A stretch of DNA of 64,000 nucleotides from Pedobacter alluvionis (GTDB taxonomy: Bacteria; Bacteroidota; Bacteroidia; Sphingobacteriales; Sphingobacteriaceae). This document shows, piece after piece, positions 36,701-46,604 of the stretch. Within the stretch, counting starts at the first letter, position 1. Each line of letters begins with the position of its first letter. The notes beneath the pieces are model-generated. The model worked only from the letters and a program-made list of their open reading frames with translations. It was not told the origin of the DNA and did not search any database. The stretch is from positions 1,364,001-1,428,000 of the forward strand of contig NZ_RCCK01000010.1 of NCBI RefSeq assembly GCF_003664035.1, written 5' to 3'. Both the position numbers and the translations under genes were made by a program.

Positions 36701-38791
36701 GATCCGGTTACGGAGTCCGTTCAGTTAAAAAGTTTTGCCGATGCAAATAATCCGCGTATAGAACGTATTACTGATTCAGAAGGTAAAGAAACCATTTATT
36801 GGGTAGGTGGTATCCATAATCAGGCAACTGTTACACCATTGTTCGGCGCTGAGTATCCTGATGGCTTATTGGGTTATTATAAGATCAAATTTGATGGTAC
36901 TGGAAATTTAAATGACCACCCACAAATTAACCTGCCTTTTGATGTCAACGATCCCAATAAAAACTCTCCCGATCAGTTAAGGCAGGCACATGTTGAATGG
37001 TATAAAGGATTGATCAGGATACCAACTGTAAATGCAGATCCTGAACCAAAACTGTTGGAGGTAATCAGGATAGAAGAAACACATCCGGTAGAGCTATATG
37101 TTTACGATCCAGGTTACCAGGAAGACCCTATCCGGGTTTCGGATCCTACCGCTTTAACCGTTTCGGTAAATTTCCATCCGGGTTACAGGGTATACTTTTT
37201 TCCGGAACCTGGACCTAATCATACCTTTAACGCCACAAATATACTTCCTTTTGGAAGCGATAATGATAAACGTACACAGCTTGGGCTACAAACAATAGAT
37301 AGCAGGGCCGAAAGCAACAACAGTATTTCGGATGTTTCAGTACCTGCCATATTACTTGCCCATAAAATTGAAGAACCCGCACAGTTTGAAGCACCTGGTA
37401 CATTTGGTTTAAAAGTACGCCCCGATGCCACAGGTAAGGCTTCATTTACTTTTGACGTTAAAATTGAACCAACGATAAATGGTATAAAACGTACTCCATT
37501 TGGTTTTATGTTCTACAGAACAACCAACGAGGATGTATTGGAAGCGCTATACAAACCAGCTACCATAACTCAGATTTTGAAAGCACTGGCAGATCTTGAA
37601 GAAGATCTGTTTTATAGTCAAAGGTATTTAGAACTGGTTAATTTAACTTTTAATCCAGCTAACACAGATTCATTTAAGATATTTCCTGCAATACCAAATG
37701 CTTATGGTTTTCCTAAACCTGATAAGGTGGGGCTTGTTGATGAAACACATGATAGTTTAGAACTTAAGAAATTAAAATATTTTGCTGCCATACAGGAAAC
37801 GTTATTGCCCTTAACCGAGCAGCCCCCGATCCTGGCTTTTATTAAACAAGGCTTGCAGACCGAAAATGCGTTGCCTGTGATCCGGGATTTGGATGGGAAT
37901 TTACTTGATGGCACAGATACGGCTTTTAATCCTTTCCCAATGATCAGGCAGTATAATAAGCCATCGCAGCCTAATACCACCTATATCCGCTTTACTGATT
38001 ATTTTTTAAGCGGAGCTTCGCGAAAGTTATATTTCTTTGCCGGGGTAGAGGTAACCAATCAGTTAGAACCAAGCTTGCTAAGTCCTTTTGCCGGACCAGT
38101 AAGCATTCTGCAAACTTTACCTTCAGCACCGCCTTTGGTTACCAGGTTTGCCATTAATCTCGATTCTTTCTCTGCAGAAAGCGGTGCCTCAGTTGTTTTT
38201 AATATTGCACCAATCTCTCCTGAAGACCGTATTTCGAAAATCAGGATTTACCGCTCAAAAGATAAAGATAAGACTGTTACGCTTCAAGGTATGGAATACC
38301 ATGTAGATCATAATATTCTAGCTGAGGATATGGAAGGTTATGAAATTAACGACGATTTTAGTGATTTAACTGTTGCCCCACTAGGTGATACTGTCTATTA
38401 TCGCCTGGCCGGTATCCGCACCATTATCAATGAAAAAGAGCAGGAAGAAGAAGTATTATCATTAGGTACAGATATAATACCAATCACCTTGCCCGATTAT
38501 CTAAATCCTGAAGCACCTGAGCTAACTTATCACGCTGCTGAAAATAAATTAAGCTGGCCGGCTACAGCTCACAATGCTAATTATTATGTATATAAACAAA
38601 ATAACCGCGGTAATTGGGAAAAAGTGTATAGCGTTGAGCCACCGACCTCGTCTACAGAAATGGAATATATTTTGCCTGAGCCGTTATTAACTGTAGATGA
38701 AGATGGCGATAAACTTTATTACCGTTTTAAAGTACAGGTGCAAAATACCTCAGGTCTTGTTAATCTAACTGATAAAGAATTAACTGTATAA
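33794..38791 (+). CDS. Giant 1665-aa protein with C-terminal FN3-like domains
   Basis: No signal peptide. The N-terminus is helical (residues ~1-55), followed by a short Asp/Phe-rich repetitive stretch (GGDFSEKNFSEKDFN, YGDFDREDFLSNDFYVG). The middle is a long, unrecognised mixed region with an HLRWSL-type beginning near residue 215. The last ~250 residues are two fibronectin-III-like units (APPLVTRFAINLDSF ... ISKIRIYRSKDK; PELTYHAAENKLSWPATAHN ... YYRFKVQVQN). It lies 50 nt after the 2135-aa gene and 21 nt before the fibre-like pseudogene, in one operon. Similar composition and lack of a secretion signal suggest that it acts with the 2135-aa protein. Confidence 0.6.
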   Translation: MASANNFNAYSSDYTRITDCLFAIQALEASGSLNTQTELLRLLRLLEQDVLKKLYVITVRVLKVVTNPDSTVYIGGDFSEKNFSEKDFNIGALVINPPSNRDYFYGDFDREDFLSNDFYVGYLETSGKGYSTIFKSILNMLDEINNYREDTFSEEDRYALNEALEALLAAFKVIKDLLTQLALNPCGLDDTYLNNTGGIYLQAAGSDGANGIAQGIHLRWSLTGVLGDNHLPKGDYYNAQNSQLSGFNRKDDYVKVFRTQYINAPTISIDFEFNRPVINFKDRQWIYTVNNNFNGHKITNRVKLTFENANAYSELGRTIDPLLDYYRFLSSYNEIITLEIEGKTSYSVGFHFNNTSNEKAVLKVKMLSQIVNEPDNTIEVRKTMLLDTLGDIFEFAKADNIAKISIKKSANAVIENFYFSTYHDFLTTRQETDWMEVGGGFGLSLDDAVVFDRLEDENYPIDHLWPHFNDGTTVKVANYQDKWLTSRADSLSVKEVLNKYLQLSHTNPRAEEMVSNVDQGQQNEGFMISYLDIMNMQALDYHFARMLGLGHIDTVDNDGDYFYQARYTNKSSLNSSGTSTYVYTSLPVTKRDYLLPEKPKMRPVAYQFLGDNDSMNDMLDGNGYANFDYARVVNIGRMPFTDELVGHDFFTNLNAIENQNIFENPKPVFYGLEYRAENQSAYVKPEITSGSFPGEHQYYAYDNANPQGVLETQPLRDDVLSLFTHFEKQPGKHFYAIYGINWFSRVSALSDEVHTDATEFAAVNTLLPPSDVTVQYVQKEDPLLFTTTAEQNWLAGRKQVFEGQDIGFTRVTFNWLDILDATRLIDQSAVQLNTLIKADHVKAYFNPELPLIITGQIKDIIHESDEKMIRLIVGSYKQIDGTLITPNVASGDFFRFSNSLLTTPNGKYRVENVVNGSTGIEIIIEGISESGVVDDENEAGSYSTQKFATFPEIGSRFSVAENLSNPANWDPVTESVQLKSFADANNPRIERITDSEGKETIYWVGGIHNQATVTPLFGAEYPDGLLGYYKIKFDGTGNLNDHPQINLPFDVNDPNKNSPDQLRQAHVEWYKGLIRIPTVNADPEPKLLEVIRIEETHPVELYVYDPGYQEDPIRVSDPTALTVSVNFHPGYRVYFFPEPGPNHTFNATNILPFGSDNDKRTQLGLQTIDSRAESNNSISDVSVPAILLAHKIEEPAQFEAPGTFGLKVRPDATGKASFTFDVKIEPTINGIKRTPFGFMFYRTTNEDVLEALYKPATITQILKALADLEEDLFYSQRYLELVNLTFNPANTDSFKIFPAIPNAYGFPKPDKVGLVDETHDSLELKKLKYFAAIQETLLPLTEQPPILAFIKQGLQTENALPVIRDLDGNLLDGTDTAFNPFPMIRQYNKPSQPNTTYIRFTDYFLSGASRKLYFFAGVEVTNQLEPSLLSPFAGPVSILQTLPSAPPLVTRFAINLDSFSAESGASVVFNIAPISPEDRISKIRIYRSKDKDKTVTLQGMEYHVDHNILAEDMEGYEINDDFSDLTVAPLGDTVYYRLAGIRTIINEKEQEEEVLSLGTDIIPITLPDYLNPEAPELTYHAAENKLSWPATAHNANYYVYKQNNRGNWEKVYSVEPPTSSTEMEYILPEPLLTVDEDGDKLYYRFKVQVQNTSGLVNLTDKELTV

Positions 38792-38812
38792 TATTATTTA
38801 AAAATTAAACTA

Positions 38813-39479
38813 ATGGCACAGATACCACCAATTACAGATGCTTATATAGATGAAATTGTTAAAGCATCAGATGCGTACAATCCAGCGTTAAATAAAAGCC
38901 AGGGAGTAAAACTTAGGGAACTGATCAAAAAATTAAGAGATTATTTTACGCAGGAAATCCAACAGCCTTCTAACGGAGATTATATTCAAGTGTCGCCAAG
39001 TGAACCACAAAATGCCAGTATCAATATTACAGGTGATTTAACTGCTGGTCAGTCTATTATCGCACATCAGGGGTTTTTAAAAATGGCCCTTCCGTATTAT
39101 ATACTATTAGTGATGCCAACGGTTACATTGGTTTATCGTTTGAAGCAAAAGATGGCCCTCAGGTACAACTTCGCTATCAGCCTAATGCCTTAGGGAATGG
39201 GCTGGTGATTTATGATCCTGCAAATCCAAACAATACAGGCTTGGGTAATTCTGATTGGCGGCGTATTCTGTAGATGGTGATGCAATTCAAGTGAATCCTT
39301 CAGTACCACAAAATGCCAATATCACTATTACTGGTTATTTAACTGCAGGCCAATCTATTACGGCTGAGGGTATTGAAATCACAGATGCTACTAGAGGAAT
39401 TGTTTTGAAATCTCCAAATGGTAATCGTTGGAGGATCACTGTATCTGATTCCGGTGTTTTAACTACAGCTGCACTTTGA
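38813..39479 (+). pseudogene. Frameshifted fibre-like protein with two repeat modules
   Basis: Three frames join into one product. Frame 1 (38813 on) gives a helical head and the first module (GDYIQVSPSEPQNASINITG, LTAGQSI). Near 39065-39085 (run TTTTTAAAAA) the reading must shift, giving FKNGPSVLYTISDANG ... GLGNSDW. Near 39255 a second shift gives the second module (GDAIQVNPSVPQNANITITG, LTAGQSI ... SGVLTTAAL). The repeated module resembles phage head/tail-fibre tip repeats. It is either a real pseudogene, a phase-variable gene or a consensus error at homopolymers. It is last in the LytTR-linked unit. Confidence 0.65.
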
Positions 39480-39597
39480 TTAGAAAAGCAAATACATAGG
39501 AAAGATGGCATCAATATATATCTAACAAAATGATTTTTTATTTACGTCACATTAATGATCTCTAGCTACTTTTTTATCAAACTCAAATATCGTTCTC

Positions 39598-42015
39598 ATG
39601 AAGAATTTTCTAAGAGTCCTTGCCGGCAGTTTTATTCCCGCTTTTGAAAAAGGAATATTTGAAATCCGTTTCAGCTTTAAACGTTTAACGGTAAGGACAT
39701 TGGTTCACGATTTTATTTCGGTAGCCGCTACCATTGGTTTTGTTATTTTGCCTGCATTTTTAATTGGGTTTATCTTTCTGTTACTACCTCAGGGTAGAGA
39801 TACTCTTTTACTCGTGGTAGAAAACTTATCTACCTTTAATTTTGGGCCGCTCTTTTTTTTACTATTGGGTATTGCAGCCTGGAGCATGGTATCGGAAATT
39901 AGTGTACGCTATGCGATTTATATTTCTGATAATTCGGGTAAAAATTTGAGTGATGATCGGGTGGCCTGGCGGAAAACTGTTCAAAAATTACTTGCTGCAG
40001 CTTTTTTGTTGTGGCCATCATTTATTGTTTTTGTGAGCATGTTTTGGTGCATGCTCAGCGCCACTTATATGGAGAAAGTACCACGGTTTTTATGTTTTGG
40101 CATCTGCTTTATCCTGATTTATTGGTTAATGTCTTTTTTATCCAATCAATACTTCCGTAAATCGGGTAAAGCAAGCGCCGGAGTTTATCTGAAAACGAAG
40201 CTGGGAGAACGGTCTTTACCTGATCGGGAGCAGAAATACCTTCGGAAATTATATGGCATCTATCAGGATTTTATTTATACCCTACCTAAGGCATCCAGTT
40301 TTCAGAAAAAATACAAGGAAGAGTTGCAGGATTTTTCAGATTGTTTTACAAAATCAACTAAAGATTTTACAGAGGGTTTTCCTCAAAATCCAAAAGTACT
40401 TATTGAAACACGCATTGTACCAGCCGAATTTAACCTAATTGACAGAGAGAAACTGTTAAAAGGAAGAGGTGAACTCTATAAGTGGACTTATCAGATTCCT
40501 GCATCATTTTATAACGGCTTACATCGCCAGATTAAACTATTTGCTGGAGTTTCATTTCTGTTATTCCTGTTAATAGCATTTATTCCTGGTTGGTGGCCTG
40601 TATTCTCATGGATTGGAGCTCCAGCCTTAATCTGTTTTGCTTTTGCATGTTACACAGGTATGTATACAGGACTCCTTTATTTAGATAAATCTCTGCTAAG
40701 AAAATGGAAAATTTCTGTCCGTTTTCTGCTGGTCATTATTCTGGTAATCTGCTCTTTCTATAATCAGGATCATCCTGTACGCATGAAAGATCATAAAACA
40801 AATGCACGTGAAACTGTTGTGAATCAGTTTGATAAGTGGTTTTCTGGCTACAAAGGAAATATTGATAAGCAAAAGGGAAAAGGAAACCAGCAAAAAAAAT
40901 ATCCTGTTATTTTTATTTGTGCCGAAGGTGGTGCTTTACGAACCGGTGCATATACCAGTTTATTCTTATCTAGTTTAAGTGCGAAATTGGAAAAAGAAAA
41001 AAATATTGATTTTAAAAAATCGGTATTCGCCATGTCAGGAGTATCAGGTGGAGCTGTGGGTTTAGGATTATACAATGCTTTAACTTTCGAAAATAATATT
41101 CAGATCCCCTCTAAAACATCAATTGAATTATCTAAAAGGTTTTTTCTGCATGATACTTTGTCGCCCATAGTAGGAAAAATGCTTTTTGGAGATTTTCTTA
41201 ACTTATTCTTGCCTATACATATTGACTTACTCGACCGTTCGATTGCACTCGAAAAATCTTGGGAAGAATCTTATCAATCCATAATCGATAAAAATCAGGA
41301 GAATGTATTTTCCAGAAGTTTTGCGACAAGAAAAATAAAGCCAACACAACCCTTACTAATCATTAACACTACAGAAGTTGAAACAGGGTTACAATGCTGG
41401 GTGAGTAACCTTATTCCCGATAGTTTAGCATTTAAAAATCAGCGGGATTTATTGGCAGAAAAGGTAAATGATCTAAATTACAGCACAGCGATAAATTTTA
41501 GTACCCGTTTTCCTTTGTTTTCTCCGGCTGCAAAAGTTGGTGGGGTAAATGGTAAAGCTCGCTTACATTATCTGGATGGAGGTTACGTTGAGAATACGGG
41601 CAGTGCTTCCATGTTAGAGATACTTCAATTATTAAAAAGTAAGTCAACTTACTTTAATCAAATCACCCCGATAGTAATCACCTTACTTTTTAGCGAAGAA
41701 GATAAAACGGCGCCCAATATCAGATTTGGCAATGAGTTAGTAGAAATATTAAATGCATTAACTCATGCAAGATCTGGAAATAGTAAGATTAGCAGGTTTC
41801 GCATCAAACAGTTTTTAAATGAGGATAGCATAGGTTTTGCTATTGATGAGCCATTAACTGCTGAAGAAAAAAGTGTACCCATGAACTGGGTTTTATCTGC
41901 ACAGAGTATGAACAATATCACGCGCGATGTACAAGATAAGTTAAATAATACTTCAGAAACGGGTATAATTACCAAACTGCTTAAGGATAATTTAAAATAT
42001 CCGCAAATAAAGTAG
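39598..42015 (+). CDS. Membrane-anchored patatin-like phospholipase
   Basis: 805 aa. The N-terminal ~200 residues carry about four hydrophobic helices (ISVAATIGFVILPAFLIGFI, FGPLFFLLLGIAAWSMV, ...), with three more around 310-385. From ~430 a patatin domain follows: oxyanion loop ICAEGGALRTGAY, nucleophile elbow MSGVSGGAVG with Ser483, and the dyad motif LDGGYVENTG with Asp660. The Ser/Asp pair is complete, so it should be an active lipid acyl hydrolase facing the cytoplasm or membrane surface. It is alone, between the accessory locus and the PUL, and not obviously linked to either. Confidence 0.85.
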   Translation: MKNFLRVLAGSFIPAFEKGIFEIRFSFKRLTVRTLVHDFISVAATIGFVILPAFLIGFIFLLLPQGRDTLLLVVENLSTFNFGPLFFLLLGIAAWSMVSEISVRYAIYISDNSGKNLSDDRVAWRKTVQKLLAAAFLLWPSFIVFVSMFWCMLSATYMEKVPRFLCFGICFILIYWLMSFLSNQYFRKSGKASAGVYLKTKLGERSLPDREQKYLRKLYGIYQDFIYTLPKASSFQKKYKEELQDFSDCFTKSTKDFTEGFPQNPKVLIETRIVPAEFNLIDREKLLKGRGELYKWTYQIPASFYNGLHRQIKLFAGVSFLLFLLIAFIPGWWPVFSWIGAPALICFAFACYTGMYTGLLYLDKSLLRKWKISVRFLLVIILVICSFYNQDHPVRMKDHKTNARETVVNQFDKWFSGYKGNIDKQKGKGNQQKKYPVIFICAEGGALRTGAYTSLFLSSLSAKLEKEKNIDFKKSVFAMSGVSGGAVGLGLYNALTFENNIQIPSKTSIELSKRFFLHDTLSPIVGKMLFGDFLNLFLPIHIDLLDRSIALEKSWEESYQSIIDKNQENVFSRSFATRKIKPTQPLLIINTTEVETGLQCWVSNLIPDSLAFKNQRDLLAEKVNDLNYSTAINFSTRFPLFSPAAKVGGVNGKARLHYLDGGYVENTGSASMLEILQLLKSKSTYFNQITPIVITLLFSEEDKTAPNIRFGNELVEILNALTHARSGNSKISRFRIKQFLNEDSIGFAIDEPLTAEEKSVPMNWVLSAQSMNNITRDVQDKLNNTSETGIITKLLKDNLKYPQIK

Positions 42016-42069
42016 TTGAAAAGTTATTTAACGATCATCCCGGTTTTCGTATTCTTGTAAAAAAAATCT

Positions 42070-42351
42070 ATGGAAAAACCACTTGTTAATATCACTTATT
42101 GCCCTAAATGTGGCTGGATGTTACGTTCGGCTTACATGGCACAAGAAATTTTAACCACTTTTGTAGACGATGTGAAGGGTGTAACTTTAATTCCAAGTGA
42201 AACATCTGGCGTTTTTACGGTTCATGTTGGCGCGAAACTAATTTTTGATAGAAAGCAGATGCAAAGTTTTCCTGAAATTAAACAACTAAAACAGCTTATT
42301 CGTGATGAAGTCAATCCCACAAAAAATCTCGGGCATTCTGATGTTAAATGA
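42070..42351 (+). CDS. SelT/SelW/SelH (Rdx) family redox protein
   Basis: A 93-aa thioredoxin-like protein with the family's N-terminal CxxC in YCPKCGW (Cys11, Cys14), followed by AQEILTTF, the central strand GVTLIPSETSGVFTVHV and the FPEIKQLKQLIRD helix. The usual selenocysteine position is Cys. The cellular substrate of these proteins is unknown. It starts 54 nt after the patatin gene with a TATTCTTG box between, so it may have its own promoter. Confidence 0.85.
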   Translation: MEKPLVNITYCPKCGWMLRSAYMAQEILTTFVDDVKGVTLIPSETSGVFTVHVGAKLIFDRKQMQSFPEIKQLKQLIRDEVNPTKNLGHSDVK

Positions 42352-42517
42352 TTTCTGGTCAGTATACTGATTAATTTAAATAAGTTAATATACTGCGTTA
42401 ATGTAGTGAAAATATTGCGCTATTAGCTATTTAATCCTAAATCATAGCAGCTAATGGAGTATGAGAAAATACGTATATTCGTTCCATACCAAATAATACT
42501 TCAGTACTGTTTTCTCT

Positions 42518-45500
42518 ATGTTTCTTATACAAAAAAAAACTGCCTGCTTCATGCTATTTTTATGGATGGGCGCAGGTATTGGTTTTGCCCAGTCTTTAAC
42601 TGTTCCACTTAAATATCTTGGGGTAGAAAGTGGTCTGTCAAACAACGTGGTAAATTCCTTGTATCTGGATCATTATGGTTTTATGTGGATGGGTACTTAC
42701 GACGGATTAAACCGTTACGATGGTTATCATTTCAAGGTTTTTAGAAATGGGTGGGGAGACGAACATTCATTGGTAAATAACCATATTACGGTATTAAATG
42801 GAGATGAGAATAACAGGGTTTGGGTAGGTACGCAAAAAGGAATTTCATATTATGATTATGCAGATTCCAAGTTTCATCAATTGATTTATCTGGATAAGGG
42901 CATAAAAAGTGAAGTAAGTGATGCTATTAATTCAATTGCAATAAGTAAGGCTTCAGTTGTTTATGTGGCTACTGAAGAAAAAGGCCTGTTCATGCTTAAA
43001 AAGAATAGTGGCACAGCAGAACGGATCCCGTTTGGCAAAAATTTCGATTTTACGGTAAAAGCTTTATATGCAGATGAAAATCAAACCCTCTGGCTTTTTA
43101 TAAAAGATGTTGGGCTTTGCAGATATGATCATGATAAAAACACACTTCGTTTAGTAACTCCTGCCGTACGCTCGGTAACTTGTATTACCAAAGGTGCTAA
43201 CCAAATGCTTTGGATTGGAACAGAACACGGACTTTTTCAGTTTGATAAAGGCAGAGGTAGCCTGACCAGGTTCCACCAGCGTTTAAGTAATGAAAATATT
43301 ATGAACTTGTTGTTTGATCGGAAACAAAAACTCTGGATTTCGACCGACGGGGGAGGAATTACCGTTTATGATACAAAAAATCAGAAAACGAATTACTTGT
43401 CTGCAGGAAAAGAAAAAGGCTTACTGAGCAGTAATTCTGTTGCACAGGTTTACGAAGACCGCGAATCCAGAAAGTGGATAGCAACCTTACGTGGCGGGGT
43501 GAATATCATTGATCCGGAAAGTGAGCAGTTTACCACGATTAAACATGATCCATTAAATAGAAATTCCTTAATTAACAATTTTGTGCTCTCCTTTAGTGAA
43601 GATGAGCACAAAAACATCTGGATCGGAACTGATGGCGGTGGTTTAAGTGTTTGGAACCGGAAGCAAAATGTGTTTACTAATTATGCTAAAAGCAGCGATC
43701 CGAATTCCTTAACCAGTAATTTTGTTACCAGTATTTTAAATGATACCGATCACAATGTTTGGGTGGCCAGTTTTAGCGGGGGGATAGACCGGTTTAATAA
43801 AACAACCGGAAAATTTATCCATTATAACTGTTATAATACTTTTAAAGGTATTGATGATATTAATATTTGGAAGCTTTATCAAGACAAACAACAAAATATT
43901 TGGGTAGGAACCACGAAAGGTGGTGCATTATACCGTTACAATAAAAGTGCTGATAAATTTGAACTTTTCGACCATAAATTAAAAGATATTCACAGCTTGT
44001 TCCAGGATTCGAAAGGCAGGCTTTGGGCTGGGAATTATACCGATCTGATTGAAATAGATCCAGTCAATAAAAGACATCATTATACAAAAATCAACTTTGC
44101 CATTAGGGCTATTCAGGAGGCTTTAAACCATCAAATATGGATTGGTACGGAAGGTGGAGGTTTACTGCTTTTTGATCCCGAGACCAAAAAAATAAAGCGA
44201 TATATCCAGAGTGATGGATTGCCGGGTAATTCGGTACTCAATATCCTCCAGGATAAACAAGGCAATTTATGGTGCAGTACCTACAACGGCCTATCGAAAT
44301 TTGATGTTATACACCATAACTTTAAAAACTATTATGCTACTGATGGTTTACAGAGCAATCAGTTTAATTATAATGCAGCACTAAAGCTTACTAATGGTGA
44401 TTTTTTATTTGGTGGAATTGGCGGTTTCAACCTGTTTTCGCCCGATAGCATAAAGAAAAACAGAAGGATACCTAAAATGGTGCTCACAGATTTCAGAATC
44501 AATAATATTCCCCTCGACCAGGATTCAGGTTATAAGGATATCTCTATTGTTAATTTAGCCCATATAGAAATTCCATATAATGCTGCGGTGATTTCTATCG
44601 ATTATGCAGCCATAGAATTCTCTTTTCAGGACCAGATTTCGTATGCTTATTACCTGGAGGGTTGGGACAGAGACTGGAATTATGTAAACAAATTGAGTAC
44701 CGCTTATTATTCCAGATTAAGTGAGGGCGAATATAAACTGCACATTAAAAGTACTGATACGGAAGGTGCCTGGAGCAACAACGAAAAGATCGTGTTCATT
44801 CGGATTTTACCTCCCTGGTACCGTACCTGGTGGGCCTATACCATTTACCTCATCATAGGATCTTCCTTATTTTATCTTTTTCAAACCTATCGCAATCGCC
44901 AGAGAAGATTAAAACACGAAGTGGAGCTTACCAATTTTAAAATGGAGCGTGAAAAGGACCTGAATGAGAAAAAATTAAATTTCTTTACCAATATTTCGCA
45001 CGAGCTGAGAACGCCGCTAACCCTGATCGTCAACCCGATTAAAGATATTATCCATAAAAAAGACCCGGGGCAGGAAAAGAACGATTTAAGTGTAGTTTAC
45101 CGCAATTCGAGGCGTTTATTAAGCCTGGTAGATCAGTTATTGCTATTTAGAAAAACGGAAAGTGAAAATGATACCTTAAAAATTGTAAGGATCAACCTCT
45201 ACAAATTTACAAACGAGATTTTCCTCTGCTTTAATTATCTGGCAAAGCAGAATCACATCGAGTATATATTTGAGTGCGAAGAAGAGGGTCTGGATATTTA
45301 TGCAGATAAAGACAAACTCGAAATTGTTTTTTTTAATCTGCTCTCTAATGCGCTTAAATTTACCCCAAAGGGCGGTTTTGTAAAATTTAGTGTTAAAAGC
45401 CTTGGTATGCGTGTGCATATTGAAGTGAGCGATAGTGGTCCGGGCATACCAGCGCATGTGGGTGAAAAGTTATTCGATAAATTTTATAAGGTCATGTCGA

Positions 45501-46561
45501 ACGAATCGCTGAAAATGGGTTTCGGTATTGGTCTTTACCTGGCCAAAAACTTTGTAGAATTGCATCAGGGTAAAATTTCGTTCCGCTCCAATAAGGGGAT
45601 GGGTACGATATTTTTGATCGATATTCCGGTTGGAGAACCAAATTTGCAACAGAGTGGTGTTTTTCAAAACGAATTAACCTATGTAAATGAGCTTATTGCA
45701 CAGGAGGAAGAAGCTGAAAATAATGACACCGAGAATGTAGGCAACCTCGAATTGCTCATCTCCGATTTACACTCTATTTTGGTTGTTGATGATAACCTCG
45801 AAATTATAGATTACATCAAGCAGATTTTTCAGGATAACTTCAAAATTTACAAGGCCGATAACGGTACCGATGGACTAAAACTTTGTAAAGAATATTTGCC
45901 TGATATCGTGATATCTGATGTAAACATGGATGGCCTCAACGGTATCGAACTCTGTAAGGCGATTAAAGACGATTCTGCCCTAAGCCATATTCCTGTAATT
46001 CTGCTAACCGGCGACCCTGGTCCGGAAGTAAAACTTAAAGGAATTGAAGTTGGTGCATACGATTTTATAGGTAAACCTTTTGATAAAGAGCTTTTTACAG
46101 CTAAGATTAATAGCATTATTAAAAACAGGACCAATCTTCAGTCTTATTTCTACAATGAAATAACCTTGAAGAGTGATGCCCACAAAGTCTCTCAGGAGGA
46201 TAAGGGCTTCCTGCAAAAATGTATTACGATTATCGAAGAAAATTTGATGGAGGACAGCTTTAATGTAAAAACACTGGCATCTGATCTTGGAATGAGTCAT
46301 TCTAATCTCTATAAAAGGATCAAAGCTACTTCAGGTCAATCGATAAATGGTTTTATCCGTTTTATCAGGTTAAGAAAAGCCGCCGAATTATTAATCAACA
46401 CCAATTTAAATATTAACGAAGCTGCCTTTAGAGTTGGGATAAATGATAGTAAATATTTTAGAGAGCAGTTTCAAAAGTTGTTTAAATTAACACCATCAGA
46501 GTTTATAAAGAAACACAGGAAAAGTTTTCATAAATACTATAATGTTAATGCTACAACATAA
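42518..46561 (+). CDS. Hybrid two-component system regulator (HTCS) of the PUL
   Basis: 1347 aa with a signal peptide (ends GIGFAQ). Residues ~25-690 are two periplasmic propellers made of reg_prop repeats (for example LWISTDGGGITVYD, IWIGTDGGGLSVW). A Y_Y_Y domain lies at ~700-765, followed by a transmembrane helix (AYTIYLIIGSSLFYLF). The histidine kinase has H828 in NISHELRTPL and ATP site motifs DSGPGIP and GFGIGLYLA. The receiver domain has phospho-acceptor Asp1134 in ISDVNMDGLNG. A C-terminal AraC-type HTH (MEDSFNVKTLASDLGMSHSN ... AAFRVGINDSKYFREQF) completes it. It senses an oligosaccharide in the periplasm and activates the neighbouring PUL genes directly. Confidence 0.95.
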   Translation: MFLIQKKTACFMLFLWMGAGIGFAQSLTVPLKYLGVESGLSNNVVNSLYLDHYGFMWMGTYDGLNRYDGYHFKVFRNGWGDEHSLVNNHITVLNGDENNRVWVGTQKGISYYDYADSKFHQLIYLDKGIKSEVSDAINSIAISKASVVYVATEEKGLFMLKKNSGTAERIPFGKNFDFTVKALYADENQTLWLFIKDVGLCRYDHDKNTLRLVTPAVRSVTCITKGANQMLWIGTEHGLFQFDKGRGSLTRFHQRLSNENIMNLLFDRKQKLWISTDGGGITVYDTKNQKTNYLSAGKEKGLLSSNSVAQVYEDRESRKWIATLRGGVNIIDPESEQFTTIKHDPLNRNSLINNFVLSFSEDEHKNIWIGTDGGGLSVWNRKQNVFTNYAKSSDPNSLTSNFVTSILNDTDHNVWVASFSGGIDRFNKTTGKFIHYNCYNTFKGIDDINIWKLYQDKQQNIWVGTTKGGALYRYNKSADKFELFDHKLKDIHSLFQDSKGRLWAGNYTDLIEIDPVNKRHHYTKINFAIRAIQEALNHQIWIGTEGGGLLLFDPETKKIKRYIQSDGLPGNSVLNILQDKQGNLWCSTYNGLSKFDVIHHNFKNYYATDGLQSNQFNYNAALKLTNGDFLFGGIGGFNLFSPDSIKKNRRIPKMVLTDFRINNIPLDQDSGYKDISIVNLAHIEIPYNAAVISIDYAAIEFSFQDQISYAYYLEGWDRDWNYVNKLSTAYYSRLSEGEYKLHIKSTDTEGAWSNNEKIVFIRILPPWYRTWWAYTIYLIIGSSLFYLFQTYRNRQRRLKHEVELTNFKMEREKDLNEKKLNFFTNISHELRTPLTLIVNPIKDIIHKKDPGQEKNDLSVVYRNSRRLLSLVDQLLLFRKTESENDTLKIVRINLYKFTNEIFLCFNYLAKQNHIEYIFECEEEGLDIYADKDKLEIVFFNLLSNALKFTPKGGFVKFSVKSLGMRVHIEVSDSGPGIPAHVGEKLFDKFYKVMSNESLKMGFGIGLYLAKNFVELHQGKISFRSNKGMGTIFLIDIPVGEPNLQQSGVFQNELTYVNELIAQEEEAENNDTENVGNLELLISDLHSILVVDDNLEIIDYIKQIFQDNFKIYKADNGTDGLKLCKEYLPDIVISDVNMDGLNGIELCKAIKDDSALSHIPVILLTGDPGPEVKLKGIEVGAYDFIGKPFDKELFTAKINSIIKNRTNLQSYFYNEITLKSDAHKVSQEDKGFLQKCITIIEENLMEDSFNVKTLASDLGMSHSNLYKRIKATSGQSINGFIRFIRLRKAAELLINTNLNINEAAFRVGINDSKYFREQFQKLFKLTPSEFIKKHRKSFHKYYNVNATT

Positions 46562-46604
46562 AAGTTACGCTATTTTACGTTTTAAAAGGCATTTAGCTTA
46601 AAAC

